In this document: in pieces, positions 15,320 through 24,714 of the stretch
Layout: each line of letters begins with the position of its first letter
Numbering within the stretch: position 1 is the stretch's first letter
Source of the DNA: Arthrobacter mobilis
GTDB taxonomy: Bacteria; Actinomycetota; Actinomycetes; Actinomycetales; Micrococcaceae
Assembly: GCF_012395835.1 (NCBI RefSeq)
Contig: NZ_JAAZSQ010000001.1
Span: 124,001 to 188,000 of the forward strand
Direction of reading: 5' to 3'
Length of the DNA: 64,000 nt
Translations under genes and position numbers: made by a program
The notes under the pieces: model-generated
What the model was told of the DNA's origin: nothing
Database searches by the model: none
The model's input: only the letters and a program-made list of their open reading frames with translations

Positions 15320-15975
15320 GCACAGCGACCAGTACACCGAAAAAAACCCGTTTCACGCCCGCCCGGCTCATCACTGCGGCGGCCGTCCTGGTGCTCCTGA
15401 TCCTCATGCTCCTCAGCACGAAGATCCTCACCGGCGACGAGGCCACCAACGCGGTCCCGGGCAGCTTCAGTCCGGCGTCCTTTGCGCAGGAGAAGTTCGC
15501 GTCCGAAATCGTACCGGACATCGAACAGCGGGCCACCGACCTCGTGACCGTGCATGAGGCCATCGCCAAGGACCCGGACGCGGCGGCCGAGCAGTACGGC
15601 GTCGTCTCCGGCACCTCACCGGTCTATTCCGTCAAGTTCACCGGGACGGCGGCGCAGCCGGACGCCAACGGGCAGATGCCCGTCGAAGTGGAAGGCATGC
15701 CTTCCGACGTCGCGGTCCTGGTGCAGATGGGACCGGCGATCAACGGCACTTCCATCCGTGACGCCACCGGCAAGGTGCAGTTCTCGCAATTCAAGAACCA
15801 GATCGACTACCAGAATGTGGGAGCGGAACTGAACAAGCAGGTGAGGGACACCGTGCTCGCCCAGGTGGATATGGCCACGCTGGCCGGCAAGGAGGTGTCC
15901 GTGACGGGCGCCTTCACCCTGGTCAACCCCCAGGCCTACATCATCACCCCGGTGAAGATTGACGTGGCGCCATGA
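15316..15975 (+). CDS. DUF2291 family membrane-anchored protein
   Basis: A 219-residue protein with one N-terminal membrane anchor (about 18-38, LITAAAVLVLLILMLLSTKI) and an extracytoplasmic domain. It matches the DUF2291 family, whose members are encoded beside sugar/polyol ABC importers of the RbsABC type. The function is unknown; a periplasmic-face accessory of the importer is likely. Its start overlaps the remnant of the broken dehydrogenase, and its stop overlaps the ATPase gene by 4 bases, so it is fully coupled into the operon. Confidence 0.85.
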   Translation: MSTATSTPKKTRFTPARLITAAAVLVLLILMLLSTKILTGDEATNAVPGSFSPASFAQEKFASEIVPDIEQRATDLVTVHEAIAKDPDAAAEQYGVVSGTSPVYSVKFTGTAAQPDANGQMPVEVEGMPSDVAVLVQMGPAINGTSIRDATGKVQFSQFKNQIDYQNVGAELNKQVRDTVLAQVDMATLAGKEVSVTGAFTLVNPQAYIITPVKIDVAP

Positions 15976-17492
15976 GCGAGGTCGTTCTGCGGGCACTGAA
16001 CGTCACGAAGCGCTACGGCGGGACCCAGGCCCTCAAGGGCGTGGATTTCGAGGTCCTCAAGGGCCGGGTCACGGCACTGTTCGGCGAGAACGGCGCCGGC
16101 AAGTCCACGCTGATGAAGATCCTCTCCGGAATCGAGCAGCCGACCTCGGGCAGCCTGGAGCTCTATGGGGAGCCGGTCGAGTTCGCCAACACCGTGGAGG
16201 CCCGGGACCGCGGGATCTCGATCATCCACCAGGAACTGAGCCTGAGCCCGAACCTGAGCGTCCGGGACAACATCTTCATGGGCCGGGAGATCATCGGCAA
16301 GGGCGGCATGGTCGACTACGCCGAGGAACGCAGGCAGACCCAGGAACTGATGGAGCGGCTCGAGGAGCCCATCGATCCGGACACCAAGGTTGCGGACCTG
16401 CGCCTGGGCCAGCAGCAGATCGTCGAAATTGCCCGGGCCCTGTCGGTAAATGCGCGCATTCTGATCATGGACGAGCCGACGTCGGCGCTCAGCGCCTCGG
16501 AGGTGGAGGTCCTGTTCAAGGTGATCCGCGACCTGACGGCCTCCGGGGTGTCCATCGTCTACATCTCGCACCACCTCGAGGAGGCGATCGAGATCTCCGA
16601 CCACGCCGTGGTGCTGCGGGACGGGCTGATCGTGGCGCAGGCCGAAATAGCCGATGTGGATCTGGACTGGATCGTGGGCAATATGGTCGGCCGCGGGTTC
16701 GACCTGGGCAGCCCGCCCAGCCGGGAGAACTTCGGCGAGGTGGCCCTGCGGATCGAACAGGCCATGGTGGCGGATCCGTCGAATCCGGAACGGCTCGCGG
16801 TGAACGGCGTCTCCATCGACGTGCGCGAAGGCGAAATCGTCTGCATCTACGGTCTGATGGGGGCAGGCCGGACCGAACTGCTCGAGGCCGTCGCCGGCCG
16901 CGTCCCGCTTGCCGGAGGCAGGGTGCTGCTTCTGGGCCGGGACGTTGCGGGGCTGTCCATCGCCGAACGCATCCAGGTCGGTCTCGGCCTGGTGCCCGAG
17001 GACCGGCAGCGGGACGGCCTGGTGCAGACCATGTCCGTGGGCGGGAACCTCTCGCTCGCCAGCCTGATGAAATTCCTCAAGGGCCTGGTGCTCTCCCGGC
17101 CTGAGGAGAAGGATCTGGTCCAGCAGATGATCCGGAATGTGCGGGTCAAAACCGCCGGGCCGGGCGCCGCCATTGGATCCCTCAGCGGCGGCAACCAGCA
17201 GAAGGTGGTCATCGGCAAGATGCTGGCGACCAACCCCAAGGTCATCCTGCTGGACGAACCCAGCCGGGGCATCGATATCGGCGCCAAATCCGAAGTTTTC
17301 GGCCTGCTCAGCGAGCTGGCCGAAAAGGGCCTGGCGGTCATCTACTCGACGTCCGAGGTCGGCGAGTGCCTGAGCATCGCACACCGCGTCATCGTGATGA
17401 GCAAGGGCCGCATCTCTGCCGAATTCGATGCGGCGACGACCACCAAAGAGCAGATTATGGCGGCTTCGGGAGAAGCTGCCGTCGCCATTTAG
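15972..17492 (+). CDS. Sugar/polyol ABC transporter, tandem ATP-binding protein
   Basis: A 506-residue RbsA/XylG-type ATPase with two ABC domains. Domain 1 has Walker A GENGAGKST (about 37-45), signature-like LRLGQQQIVEIARAL and Walker B ILIMDEPTSAL. Domain 2 has the degenerate Walker A GLMGAGRTE, signature LSGGNQQKVVIGKML and VILLDEPSRGID. Degenerate nucleotide binding in domain 2 is normal for this subfamily. It energises import by the permease and binding protein encoded next. By context the substrate is a four-carbon polyol, as for EryEFG of Brucella. Confidence 0.92.
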   Translation: MSEVVLRALNVTKRYGGTQALKGVDFEVLKGRVTALFGENGAGKSTLMKILSGIEQPTSGSLELYGEPVEFANTVEARDRGISIIHQELSLSPNLSVRDNIFMGREIIGKGGMVDYAEERRQTQELMERLEEPIDPDTKVADLRLGQQQIVEIARALSVNARILIMDEPTSALSASEVEVLFKVIRDLTASGVSIVYISHHLEEAIEISDHAVVLRDGLIVAQAEIADVDLDWIVGNMVGRGFDLGSPPSRENFGEVALRIEQAMVADPSNPERLAVNGVSIDVREGEIVCIYGLMGAGRTELLEAVAGRVPLAGGRVLLLGRDVAGLSIAERIQVGLGLVPEDRQRDGLVQTMSVGGNLSLASLMKFLKGLVLSRPEEKDLVQQMIRNVRVKTAGPGAAIGSLSGGNQQKVVIGKMLATNPKVILLDEPSRGIDIGAKSEVFGLLSELAEKGLAVIYSTSEVGECLSIAHRVIVMSKGRISAEFDAATTTKEQIMAASGEAAVAI

Positions 17493-17508
17493 CTGAACGG
17501 AACTGGAT

Positions 17509-18630
17509 ATGAGCCAAACAAAGACCGCGGACGCTCCAGCCGGGGCGGTCCGGCCGGCGCGAGGGCTTGATATTCCTGCGCTCCTGCTGGAAGGACGCGC
17601 GTTTATCGCCCTGATCGTCATCATTGTCATCTTCTCTTTCCTCTCGCCGAACTACTTCAGCGTCAACAACCTGCTGACCATGTCGGCCCATGTGGCGGTC
17701 TACGCCATCCTGGCGGTCGGCATGCTGCTGGTGATCCTCAACGGCGGCATCGACCTGTCAGTGGGTTCCACCGTGGGGCTGGCCGGCGTGGTCGCCGGCT
17801 TCCTGATGCAGGGTGTGACGATCGGGGGCGCCACGCTTTATCCCGCGGTCTGGGTCTGCGCCGTCTGCGCCATCGCCGTGGGCGCCTTCGTCGGCTGGAT
17901 CAACGGCACGCTGGTCGCCAGATTCGGCGTCGCCCCGTTCGTGGCCACTCTGGGCACGCTCTACGTGGTCCGCGGCGCCGCGCTGTTGATCACCGGCGGC
18001 CTGACCTACCCGAACCTGCGTGGCGACCCCGCCCTGGGCAACACCGGGTTCGACGCCTTGGGCTTCAACCGGATCCTCGGGATTCCCACCGGGGTCCTGG
18101 TCATGGTGGTCATCGCCCTGCTGGGCAGCTTCCTGCTCAACCGCACTGCCTTCGGCCGCTGGCTCTACGCCTCCGGCGGCAACGCCCGCGCTGCCGAGCT
18201 CTCCGGCATCCCGGTGAAGAAGGTCCAGGTCCGCATCTACGTGGCCTCCGGGGTATGCGCAGCGATTGCCGGTGTCATCATCGCCTCCGAACTGACCTCC
18301 GCCAACCCCACTGCCGGTACCTCCTTCGAACTGACGGCGATCGCCGCCGTCGTCATCGGCGGGGCCGCCCTCTCGGGCGGCCGCGGCAACATCCGGGGCA
18401 CCCTGCTCGGTGCCTTCGTGATCGGCTTCCTCTCCGACGGCCTGGTGATCATCGGTGTCTCCGAGTACTGGCAGATGGTCTTCAAAGGCGCAGTGATCGT
18501 CGTGGCCGTCATGCTCAACCGGGTCGAGTACCGCTCCAAGCGGATCAAGCAGGTAGAGACCCCGACTGCCGCGCCGCCCGGCCAGGCGGCGTCGGGCACC
18601 CCGCCGGCGATCAATACCGCCAATCCGTGA
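17509..18630 (+). CDS. Sugar/polyol ABC transporter permease
   Basis: A 373-residue RbsC-type permease with about ten membrane helices. The family motif LSVGSTVGLAGVVAG (about 83-97) and the EAA-like loop region (YASGGNARAAELSGI, then VKKVQVRIYVASGVCAAIAG) are clear. The tail after residue 345 is hydrophilic. It starts 16 bases after the ATPase gene. It forms the membrane channel of the importer. Confidence 0.92.
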   Translation: MSQTKTADAPAGAVRPARGLDIPALLLEGRAFIALIVIIVIFSFLSPNYFSVNNLLTMSAHVAVYAILAVGMLLVILNGGIDLSVGSTVGLAGVVAGFLMQGVTIGGATLYPAVWVCAVCAIAVGAFVGWINGTLVARFGVAPFVATLGTLYVVRGAALLITGGLTYPNLRGDPALGNTGFDALGFNRILGIPTGVLVMVVIALLGSFLLNRTAFGRWLYASGGNARAAELSGIPVKKVQVRIYVASGVCAAIAGVIIASELTSANPTAGTSFELTAIAAVVIGGAALSGGRGNIRGTLLGAFVIGFLSDGLVIIGVSEYWQMVFKGAVIVVAVMLNRVEYRSKRIKQVETPTAAPPGQAASGTPPAINTANP

Positions 18631-18664
18631 ACTGCCAACCGAATTAACTATGAAAGGTATGTCC

Positions 18665-19672
18665 ATGAAACGTAAGGCGATTGCAGCCCTGGCTGCATGC
18701 ATGACCATTGCGGCCCTGACCGGCTGCGGTGGAGGCGGCGGTACCGGCGGGGGCGCCGAAACCGGAGAAGCCACGGGCACCGCGGGCGGTGGCAGCGGCA
18801 GCAAGCTCATCACGGTGATTGTCAATGATCCGGCCAACCCCTACTGGAAGACCGAAGGCGACACCGTCAAGGAAGAGGGCACCAAGCTCGGCTACACGGT
18901 CAACGTCACCGCCCACAAGGGCGACACCAAGGCCGAAAGCGACCTGATCGACACGGCCATCACCAACAAGGCAGCGGCCATTGTGCTCGATCCGGCCAAT
19001 GCGGACGGTTCGGTGGGCGCTGTGCAGAAGGCCACCGACGCCGACATTCCGGTCTTCCTGGTCAACGCCGAAATCAACCAGCAGGGCCTGGCCAAGGCCC
19101 AGTTGGTCTCGGACAACGCCCAGGGCGCGGCCCTGGGGGCGCAGGAATTCGTCAAGGCGATGGATGGCAAGGGCACCTATGTCGAACTGCTCGGGGCGCC
19201 GTCGGACAACAATGCTGCGACCCGCTCGAATGGTTATGCGACCGTGCTGTCGCAGTACCCGGACCTGAAGCGCGCAGATGCCCAGGTGGCGAACTGGGAC
19301 CAGAAGCAGGGCCACGACAAGATGCAGTCGATGCTCCAGGCCAACCCCGACATCCAGGGCGTCCTGGCGGGCAATGACCAGATGGCACTGGGCGCGATCG
19401 CTGCCCTGAAGGAGGCCGGCAAGCTGAAGGATGTCGTGGTCGGTGGCTTCGACGGCTCCCCGGATGCTGTGGAAGCTGTCAAGGATGGCTCGATGGCCTA
19501 CACGGTCCTGCAGCCGGTGGCGCAATTCTCCAAGAAAGTCGTGGAGGAGATCGACTCCTACCTGAAGACCGGCGAAACCGGTGCCGAAACCGAGAAGCAG
19601 GCGTTCGACTGCACGCTGATCACCAAGGAGAACGTCGATAAGTACACCTCCGCCTTCACGCTCAGCGAGTAG
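18665..19672 (+). CDS. Sugar/polyol ABC transporter substrate-binding lipoprotein
   Basis: A 335-residue periplasmic-binding-protein-like lipoprotein (Peripla_BP_4 family, as RbsB). The lipobox is LTGC (LAACMTIAALTGCGGGG), followed by a Gly-rich linker. Lobe 1 has VIVNDPANPYWKTEGD and lobe 2 has GVLAGNDQMALGAIAAL, with VVGGFDGSPDA as the conserved hinge segment. The ATG at 18665 is chosen over those at 18650 and 18659 because GAAAGG (18652-18657) lies 7 bases before it. A hairpin follows the gene, as is usual when the binding protein must be made in excess. Confidence 0.92.
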   Translation: MKRKAIAALAACMTIAALTGCGGGGGTGGGAETGEATGTAGGGSGSKLITVIVNDPANPYWKTEGDTVKEEGTKLGYTVNVTAHKGDTKAESDLIDTAITNKAAAIVLDPANADGSVGAVQKATDADIPVFLVNAEINQQGLAKAQLVSDNAQGAALGAQEFVKAMDGKGTYVELLGAPSDNNAATRSNGYATVLSQYPDLKRADAQVANWDQKQGHDKMQSMLQANPDIQGVLAGNDQMALGAIAALKEAGKLKDVVVGGFDGSPDAVEAVKDGSMAYTVLQPVAQFSKKVVEEIDSYLKTGETGAETEKQAFDCTLITKENVDKYTSAFTLSE

Positions 19673-19683
19673 CACACCCACGG

Positions 19684-19706
19684 GGCGGGCCGGCCGCCGG
19701 CCCGCC
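19684..19706 (+). terminator. Intra-operon hairpin after the binding-protein gene
   Basis: Ten-base arms GGCGGGCCGG (19684-19693) and CCGGCCCGCC (19697-19706) around a 3-base loop. The kinase gene follows 40 bases later on the same strand. It may act as a partial terminator or as an mRNA 3'-end stabiliser. Confidence 0.6.
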
Positions 19707-19746
19707 TCGTGTCCCATTTTTCCGGCCTAGGAGACTGTTTTTTGCC

Positions 19747-21525
19747 ATGGCGTACCTGTTCAATAATCCCGAGGACTTCACCGACGAGCTGACCGAGGGA
19801 TTCGCCGCCGCCTACCCGCAGTGGGTCCGCCGGGTGCCTGGCGGCGTCGTGCGCAGCAGCCGGCCGGCCCCGGGCCGGGTGGCAGTGGTGATCGGCGGCG
19901 GATCCGGCCACTACCCGGCCTTCGCCGGACTCGTCGGACCCGGGCTGGCCCACGGCGCGGCGATGGGAAATATTTTCGCCTCGCCCTCCGCCCAGCAGGT
20001 CTATTCGGTGGCCAAGGCTGCCCAGACCGGCGGCGGGGTCCTGTTCAGCTACGGCAACTATGCCGGCGATGTCCTCAACTTCACCCAGGCGCAGGACCGG
20101 CTCAACGCCGAGGGCATCCCCGCCCGCACGGTCACGGTAACCGACGACATTTCCAGTGCCCCTCCGGAGCAGGCAGCCAAGCGGCGCGGGATCGCCGGGG
20201 ACCTCACGGTGTTCAAGGTCGCCGGTGCCTGCGCCGACGCCGGCGCCGACCTCGACGAAGTGGCCAGGCTCGCAGCCCGCGCCAATGACCGGACCCGTTC
20301 CTTCGGGGTGGCCTTCGCCGGGTGCACACTGCCCGGCTCGAAGGAGCCGTTGTTCACGGTGCCCGCCGGCCGGATGGCCGTCGGCCTGGGCATCCACGGT
20401 GAACCTGGGATCAGCGAACAGGCCATGCCCAGCGCCGACGAGGCCGCCGAACTCTTCGTCAGCACCCTGCTGGCGGACCTGCCCGAGGAGGTGGCGGCAG
20501 CCGGCGACCTGCGCGGCAGCCGGGTCGGCCTGATCCTTAACGGGCTGGGCGCGGTCAAGACCGAGGAGCTGTTCGTGGTGTACCGGCGGATCAGCCAGCT
20601 GATGGACGAGGCAGGAATCACCGTCGTCGAGCCAGAAATCGGTGAACTGGTCACCAGCTTCCAGATGGCCGGGGCATCACTGACCTTGTTCTGGCTCGAC
20701 GAGGAACTGGAACGCTACTGGACCGCTCCGGCCAGCACCCCGGCCTACCGCAAGGGTGCCGTCGCCGAGGCGGAACAGGGCGTGGCCGTCGGCGAGCACG
20801 TGGACTACCACACTGCGGAACTGCCGGCGGCAGCGGCCGCCTCGCAGGAAGCGGCCGGCCGGATCCAGGCGATCCTGGACGCGGTGAAAACGCTGCTGGA
20901 CGACAAGGCCGCCGAGCTGGGGCGGCTCGATTCCATTGCCGGCGACGGCGACCACGGCATCGGCATGCAGCGCGGGGCCACCGCGGCCGCCGCGGCCGGC
21001 CGGGAAGCCCTGGCCGCCGGCGCCGGAGCAGGGACCCTGCTGCAGCTGGCCGGCGACGCCTGGGCCGACAAGGCCGGCGGCACCTCCGGTGCCCTCTGGG
21101 GAATGCTGCTGAACACCATCGGTGCCCGCGTGGGCAACGATGCAGCGCCCGACGCAGCCGCCGTCTCGGCCGGTATTGTCGAGGCAGGGCAGAAAATCAT
21201 GCAGTTCGGCAAGGCCAGCCTGGGCGACAAGACCCTGCTGGACGTCCTGCTGCCGTTCAGCGACGCGCTGAGCGAGCAGGTGGGCGCCGGGGTTCCGCTG
21301 CGGGCCGCCTGGGCCCATGCGGCCGAGGTCGCGGAAAAATCCGCCGAAGCCACCGCGCACATGCTGCCCAGGATGGGACGGGCCCGTCCACTGGCGGAAA
21401 AAAGCCTGGGCACTCCGGACCCCGGGGCCGTCTCCATGGCCATGGTGGCGCGCACGGTGGAACGCCAGCTTGCCGCCCGGACCACACCAGCAACACAGGA
21501 AAGCGAAGGAGACCCCCATGCCTAA
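19747..21525 (+). CDS. lerK: DhaK-DhaL fusion kinase, probable erythrulose kinase
   Basis: ATP-dependent ketose kinase, 592 residues, with the substrate-binding DhaK domain at about 1-330 and the ADP/Mg-binding DhaL domain at about 370-570. DhaK motifs are [10 protein letters not shown] (50-59) and GNYAGD (103-108); H217 in GLGIHGEPG is the residue that forms a hemiaminal with the keto substrate. DhaL shows GDGDHGIGM, whose Asp residues bind Mg-ATP. Beside the TIM-like and RpiB-like isomerases it fits LerK, which makes L-erythrulose 1-phosphate; dihydroxyacetone is the alternative substrate. The stop overlaps the next gene by 8 bases. Confidence 0.85.
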   Translation: MAYLFNNPEDFTDELTEGFAAAYPQWVRRVPGGVVRSSRPAPGRVAVVIGGGSGHYPAFAGLVGPGLAHGAAMGNIFASPSAQQVYSVAKAAQTGGGVLFSYGNYAGDVLNFTQAQDRLNAEGIPARTVTVTDDISSAPPEQAAKRRGIAGDLTVFKVAGACADAGADLDEVARLAARANDRTRSFGVAFAGCTLPGSKEPLFTVPAGRMAVGLGIHGEPGISEQAMPSADEAAELFVSTLLADLPEEVAAAGDLRGSRVGLILNGLGAVKTEELFVVYRRISQLMDEAGITVVEPEIGELVTSFQMAGASLTLFWLDEELERYWTAPASTPAYRKGAVAEAEQGVAVGEHVDYHTAELPAAAAASQEAAGRIQAILDAVKTLLDDKAAELGRLDSIAGDGDHGIGMQRGATAAAAAGREALAAGAGAGTLLQLAGDAWADKAGGTSGALWGMLLNTIGARVGNDAAPDAAAVSAGIVEAGQKIMQFGKASLGDKTLLDVLLPFSDALSEQVGAGVPLRAAWAHAAEVAEKSAEATAHMLPRMGRARPLAEKSLGTPDPGAVSMAMVARTVERQLAARTTPATQESEGDPHA

Positions 21526-22024
21526 GAAACTTCGCCTCGTCGTCGGCAGCGACGACGCAGGTCTGGCCTACAAGAACAAGATCAAGGAAGACCTGAAGTC
21601 CAGCGACCGGGTGGAGTCGGTGGTCGACGTCGGGGTCGGCGACGAGGAAAACACCGCCTACCCGAGCATTGCCATCGCGGCAGCCGAAATGATCGCCAAG
21701 GGTGAAGCCGACCGCGCGCTGCTGGTGTGCGGCACGGGCCTGGGCGTGGCCATCGCTGCCAACAAGGTTCCGGGCATCCGCGCCGTCACGGCCCACGACA
21801 GCTACTCGGTGGAGCGCTCGGTACTCAGTAACAATGCCCAGGTACTGACCTTCGGGCAGCGTGTCGTCGGCATTGAACTGGCCCGGCGGCTGGCGCAGGA
21901 ATGGCTCAGCTACGAGTTCGACGAATCCTCGCCCTCGGCCAGGAAGGTGCAGATCATGACCGACTACGAAACCAGGAATATGACCGCACCCCCGGCCGGC
22001 CCCGAGACCCAGCCGGCCACGTGA
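21518..22024 (+). CDS. derI: RpiB-like isomerase, probable D-erythrulose 4-phosphate isomerase
   Basis: A 168-residue RpiB/LacAB-family sugar-phosphate isomerase. C71 ([15 protein letters not shown]) is the catalytic base, and the phosphate-binding GSDDAG (10-15) replaces the GSDHAG of ribose 5-phosphate isomerases. In tetritol pathways this protein (EryI/DerI) interconverts D-erythrulose 4-phosphate and D-erythrose 4-phosphate, delivering carbon to the pentose phosphate pathway. The ATG at 21518 has GAAGGAG in front and lies inside the kinase gene; the stop overlaps the next GTG. Confidence 0.88.
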   Translation: MPKKLRLVVGSDDAGLAYKNKIKEDLKSSDRVESVVDVGVGDEENTAYPSIAIAAAEMIAKGEADRALLVCGTGLGVAIAANKVPGIRAVTAHDSYSVERSVLSNNAQVLTFGQRVVGIELARRLAQEWLSYEFDESSPSARKVQIMTDYETRNMTAPPAGPETQPAT

Positions 22025-22803
22025 GCAAAGCGCCGGCCTCCACGCTGCTGGGCGTGAGTCTGAAGATGTACTTCGGCCACCGGCAGACGGTCAGCTGGTG
22101 CCAGGAGGTGGCCCGGATGGCAGCCGGCCATCCTGCCCTGGCCGGCGGGAAGGTCACGCTGTTCGTCCTGCCCAGCTTCCCCGCGCTGGTGCCCGCGCTG
22201 CAGGCTTTCGCCGACAGCCCGGTACAGCTGGGCGCGCAGGACCTCTACTGGCAGGACAGCGGCCCGTTCACCGGGGAGGTCAGCGGTCCGCAGCTGCGGG
22301 AGGCAGGATGCCGGTTCGTCGAGGTTGGCCACGCCGAGCGGCGCCGGCTCTTTGCCGAAAGCGACCTGGATGTCGCCGCCAAGACGGCGGCCGCAGTGCG
22401 CAACGGACTGACCCCGGTGATCTGCGTCGGTGAGCAGCAGCAGATGCCGGTGCAGGCGGCGGCAGCCGTCTGCACCGGGCAGCTGGCGGTGGCCATGGGG
22501 ACCGCCATGGCGCAGGGGGACGGCAGTGCGCCAATCGTTGTCGCCTACGAGCCGGTGTGGGCGATCGGCGCCGCCGAACCGGCGTCCACCGAACACATCC
22601 GGGGAGTCTGTGCGTACCTGCAGGACTGGCTGGGAACCCAGGACACCTTCCCGCACTACCGGGTGATCTACGGCGGCAGCGCCGGGCCGGGCCTGCTGGC
22701 CCGGCTGGGGCAGGAGGTGGACGGACTCTTCCTCGGACGGTTCGCCCACGACGTCCAGGCCCTGGCCGGGATCGTCGACGAAGCTGCCGCGCGGCTGCAG
22801 TAG
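22021..22803 (+). CDS. lerI: TIM-barrel isomerase, probable L-erythrulose 1-phosphate isomerase
   Basis: A 260-residue triosephosphate-isomerase homologue beginning GTG, with a GTGA overlap to the preceding stop. Catalytic residues are kept: K15 (SLKMYF in place of the NWKMN of TIM), H104 (GHAERR) and E177 (AYEPVWAIG). The SLKMYF variant and the operon place it with EryH/LerI, which convert L-erythrulose 1-phosphate to D-erythrulose 4-phosphate rather than acting in glycolysis. Confidence 0.88.
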   Translation: MSKAPASTLLGVSLKMYFGHRQTVSWCQEVARMAAGHPALAGGKVTLFVLPSFPALVPALQAFADSPVQLGAQDLYWQDSGPFTGEVSGPQLREAGCRFVEVGHAERRRLFAESDLDVAAKTAAAVRNGLTPVICVGEQQQMPVQAAAAVCTGQLAVAMGTAMAQGDGSAPIVVAYEPVWAIGAAEPASTEHIRGVCAYLQDWLGTQDTFPHYRVIYGGSAGPGLLARLGQEVDGLFLGRFAHDVQALAGIVDEAAARLQ

Positions 22804-22903
22804 CGGCCGGGGCCACGGCCGTGGCAACGGACCGCCGGCCGTATGGACGTATGGTGATGGAACGATCAGGCAGGGCGACGGGGACAACAGGTCAGGAGGA
22901 AGC

Positions 22904-23734
22904 ATGAAGGCCGCGGGTGGCAGCACGCAGCGGCTGTCTCGGCAGCTCGAACGGCAGCGCATCATCTCGGAGATGGTGATGGCCGAAGGGGCTGTACGCA
23001 TTGATGAACTGGCCGAGCGCTTCGGCACGAGCCAGATGACCGTCCACCGGGACCTGGACGAACTCGAGGCCAGGGGACTGCTGCGCAAGTCGCGGGGAGT
23101 GGCCACCGCGTTGTCATCCAGCCTGGTGGAATCCAGCGACGTCTTCCGGGCCGGCCAGCAGCAGGAGGAAAAGCAGGAAATCGCCAAGGCCGCCGTGGAA
23201 CTCATCGAACCGGGACAGGCGATCTTCCTCGACGATTCCACGACCGTGCTCGAACTGGCGAAAATGCTCCACTCCCGCGCCCCGCTGACAGTGCTGACCA
23301 ATGTCCTGACGGTCATCAACGAGCTCAAAGGAGTCCGCGGAATCACCCTGGTGGCGCTCGGCGGCACCTATTACAACTGGTGCAGTTCCTTCATGGGCGG
23401 CATGACCACCAGCGCCATCCGCAACCTCCGTGCCGACCTGTTCGTGATGTCCGCCGCCGCCGTCACCGACGACGCCTGTTTCCACCAGAACCAGGAAACG
23501 GTCGACATCAAACGCGCGATGTTCGAGGCCTCCGCCAAGCGGATACTGCTGGTGGACCACACCAAATTCGGCAAGCGGGCGCTGCACGCGCTGGCCCCGT
23601 TGTCCGGGTTCGACGCCGTCGTCGTGGATTCGCGGACCAGGAAGGACGATATTGCGCGGCTGGAAGCCCAAAACATCCGCGTGGTGGTGGCGCGCGGCCA
23701 CGGCAGGTCAGAGGTTGCGGCGAAGAAGCGCTGA
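22904..23734 (+). CDS. DeoR family transcriptional regulator of the polyol locus
   Basis: A 276-residue DeoR-type repressor: N-terminal winged helix at about 10-65 (RIDELAERFGTSQMTVHRDL) and a C-terminal DeoR sensor domain that usually binds a phosphorylated sugar (LDDSTTVLELAKML; VALGGTYYN; LLVDHTKFGKRAL). AGGAGG lies 4 bases before the ATG. It follows the isomerases by 100 bases on the same strand and most likely controls the divergent promoter region near 14.6 kb, with an erythrulose phosphate as inducer. That target is inferred from the palindrome found there. Confidence 0.9.
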   Translation: MKAAGGSTQRLSRQLERQRIISEMVMAEGAVRIDELAERFGTSQMTVHRDLDELEARGLLRKSRGVATALSSSLVESSDVFRAGQQQEEKQEIAKAAVELIEPGQAIFLDDSTTVLELAKMLHSRAPLTVLTNVLTVINELKGVRGITLVALGGTYYNWCSSFMGGMTTSAIRNLRADLFVMSAAAVTDDACFHQNQETVDIKRAMFEASAKRILLVDHTKFGKRALHALAPLSGFDAVVVDSRTRKDDIARLEAQNIRVVVARGHGRSEVAAKKR

Positions 23735-23774
23735 GGTACCCCGCGGTGCCCGGCCCGGAAAGGAATAGCCCGTT

Positions 23775-24698
23775 ATGCCAGGCACAGTGGCAGTCATCGG
23801 TTCCATTAATGTCGACCTGCACTTGCTCGTGGACAGACTCCCGGGCCCCGGCGAGACCCTGCTGGGCGCCGGCGGCACCCTGTCGCCGGGCGGCAAGGGC
23901 GCCAATCAGGCCGTGGCCGCCGCCCGGCAGGGGGCGGCAGTCCTGATGGTCGGGGCGGTGGGCCGGGACGCCAACGCGGCCGCTGCCACGGAGCTGCTGC
24001 GGCAGAGCGGGGTCGACCTTGGCCTGGTCGCCGAGGTCGGCGGGCCGACGGGACTGGCCGTGGTCACCGTGGACCGGAAGGGCGAGAACAGCATTGTGGT
24101 GGTTCCCGGGGCCAACCGCGAGGTGGACACGGCGCTGGTGGAGGCGGCGCTGCCGCGCCTGGCCGGCTGCGACGTCGTCGTCCTGCAGGGCGAGGTCCCT
24201 CCCGGCACCGTCGAATTCGCCCTCCGGGCGCTCGCCGGGCCGGCCGTGCGGACGGTGCTGAACCTGGCGCCGGTCATCCCGGTGGCGGCCGAAGCCATGC
24301 TGGCTGCGGACGTGCTGATTGTCAACGAACACGAGGCAGCGGAAGCGCTCGCCATCCTCTCCGCCGCACCCTCGGGATTGACCGGCGATCCGGTCGCGGA
24401 CGGGGGCGCGCTCGTGGCGGCACTGGTCGCCGCCGGCCTGGGGGCGGCGGTGGTCACGCTCGGCGCCCGGGGCGCCGTACTGGCCGACGGCGGGCAGCCG
24501 GTCCACGTGCCTGCACCCGAGGTCGCCGCGGTGGATACCACCGGAGCCGGGGATGCCTTCGTCGGTGCCGCGGCGGCGGCACTGTCACGGGGAGCCGGAC
24601 TGTACGAGGCCTGCACCCTGGCCACCGCGGTGGCAGCCCAAACCGTCACCGCCCACGGCGCCCAGCAGTCCTATCCGTGGGCGGAAAACGTACAGTGA
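23775..24698 (+). CDS. PfkB family sugar kinase (ribokinase-like)
   Basis: A 307-residue ribokinase-superfamily enzyme. GSINVDLHLLV (9-19) and GGKGANQAVAAAR (about 40-52) bind the sugar; DTTGAGDAFVGA (about 255-266) carries the catalytic Asp and anion hole. It sits 40 bases after the DeoR gene at the end of the polyol locus. A true ribokinase is the default reading, but the location suggests a role on a tetrose or a side product of polyol breakdown. Confidence 0.85.
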   Translation: MPGTVAVIGSINVDLHLLVDRLPGPGETLLGAGGTLSPGGKGANQAVAAARQGAAVLMVGAVGRDANAAAATELLRQSGVDLGLVAEVGGPTGLAVVTVDRKGENSIVVVPGANREVDTALVEAALPRLAGCDVVVLQGEVPPGTVEFALRALAGPAVRTVLNLAPVIPVAAEAMLAADVLIVNEHEAAEALAILSAAPSGLTGDPVADGGALVAALVAAGLGAAVVTLGARGAVLADGGQPVHVPAPEVAAVDTTGAGDAFVGAAAAALSRGAGLYEACTLATAVAAQTVTAHGAQQSYPWAENVQ

Positions 24699-24714
24699 CT
24701 GCCGCCCCTCCGCC

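Noticed and set aside
19747-22803. Glycerol/dihydroxyacetone utilisation operon
   Set aside because: The DhaKL fusion alone would fit, but the coupled RpiB-like and non-glycolytic TIM-like isomerases point to erythrulose phosphates.
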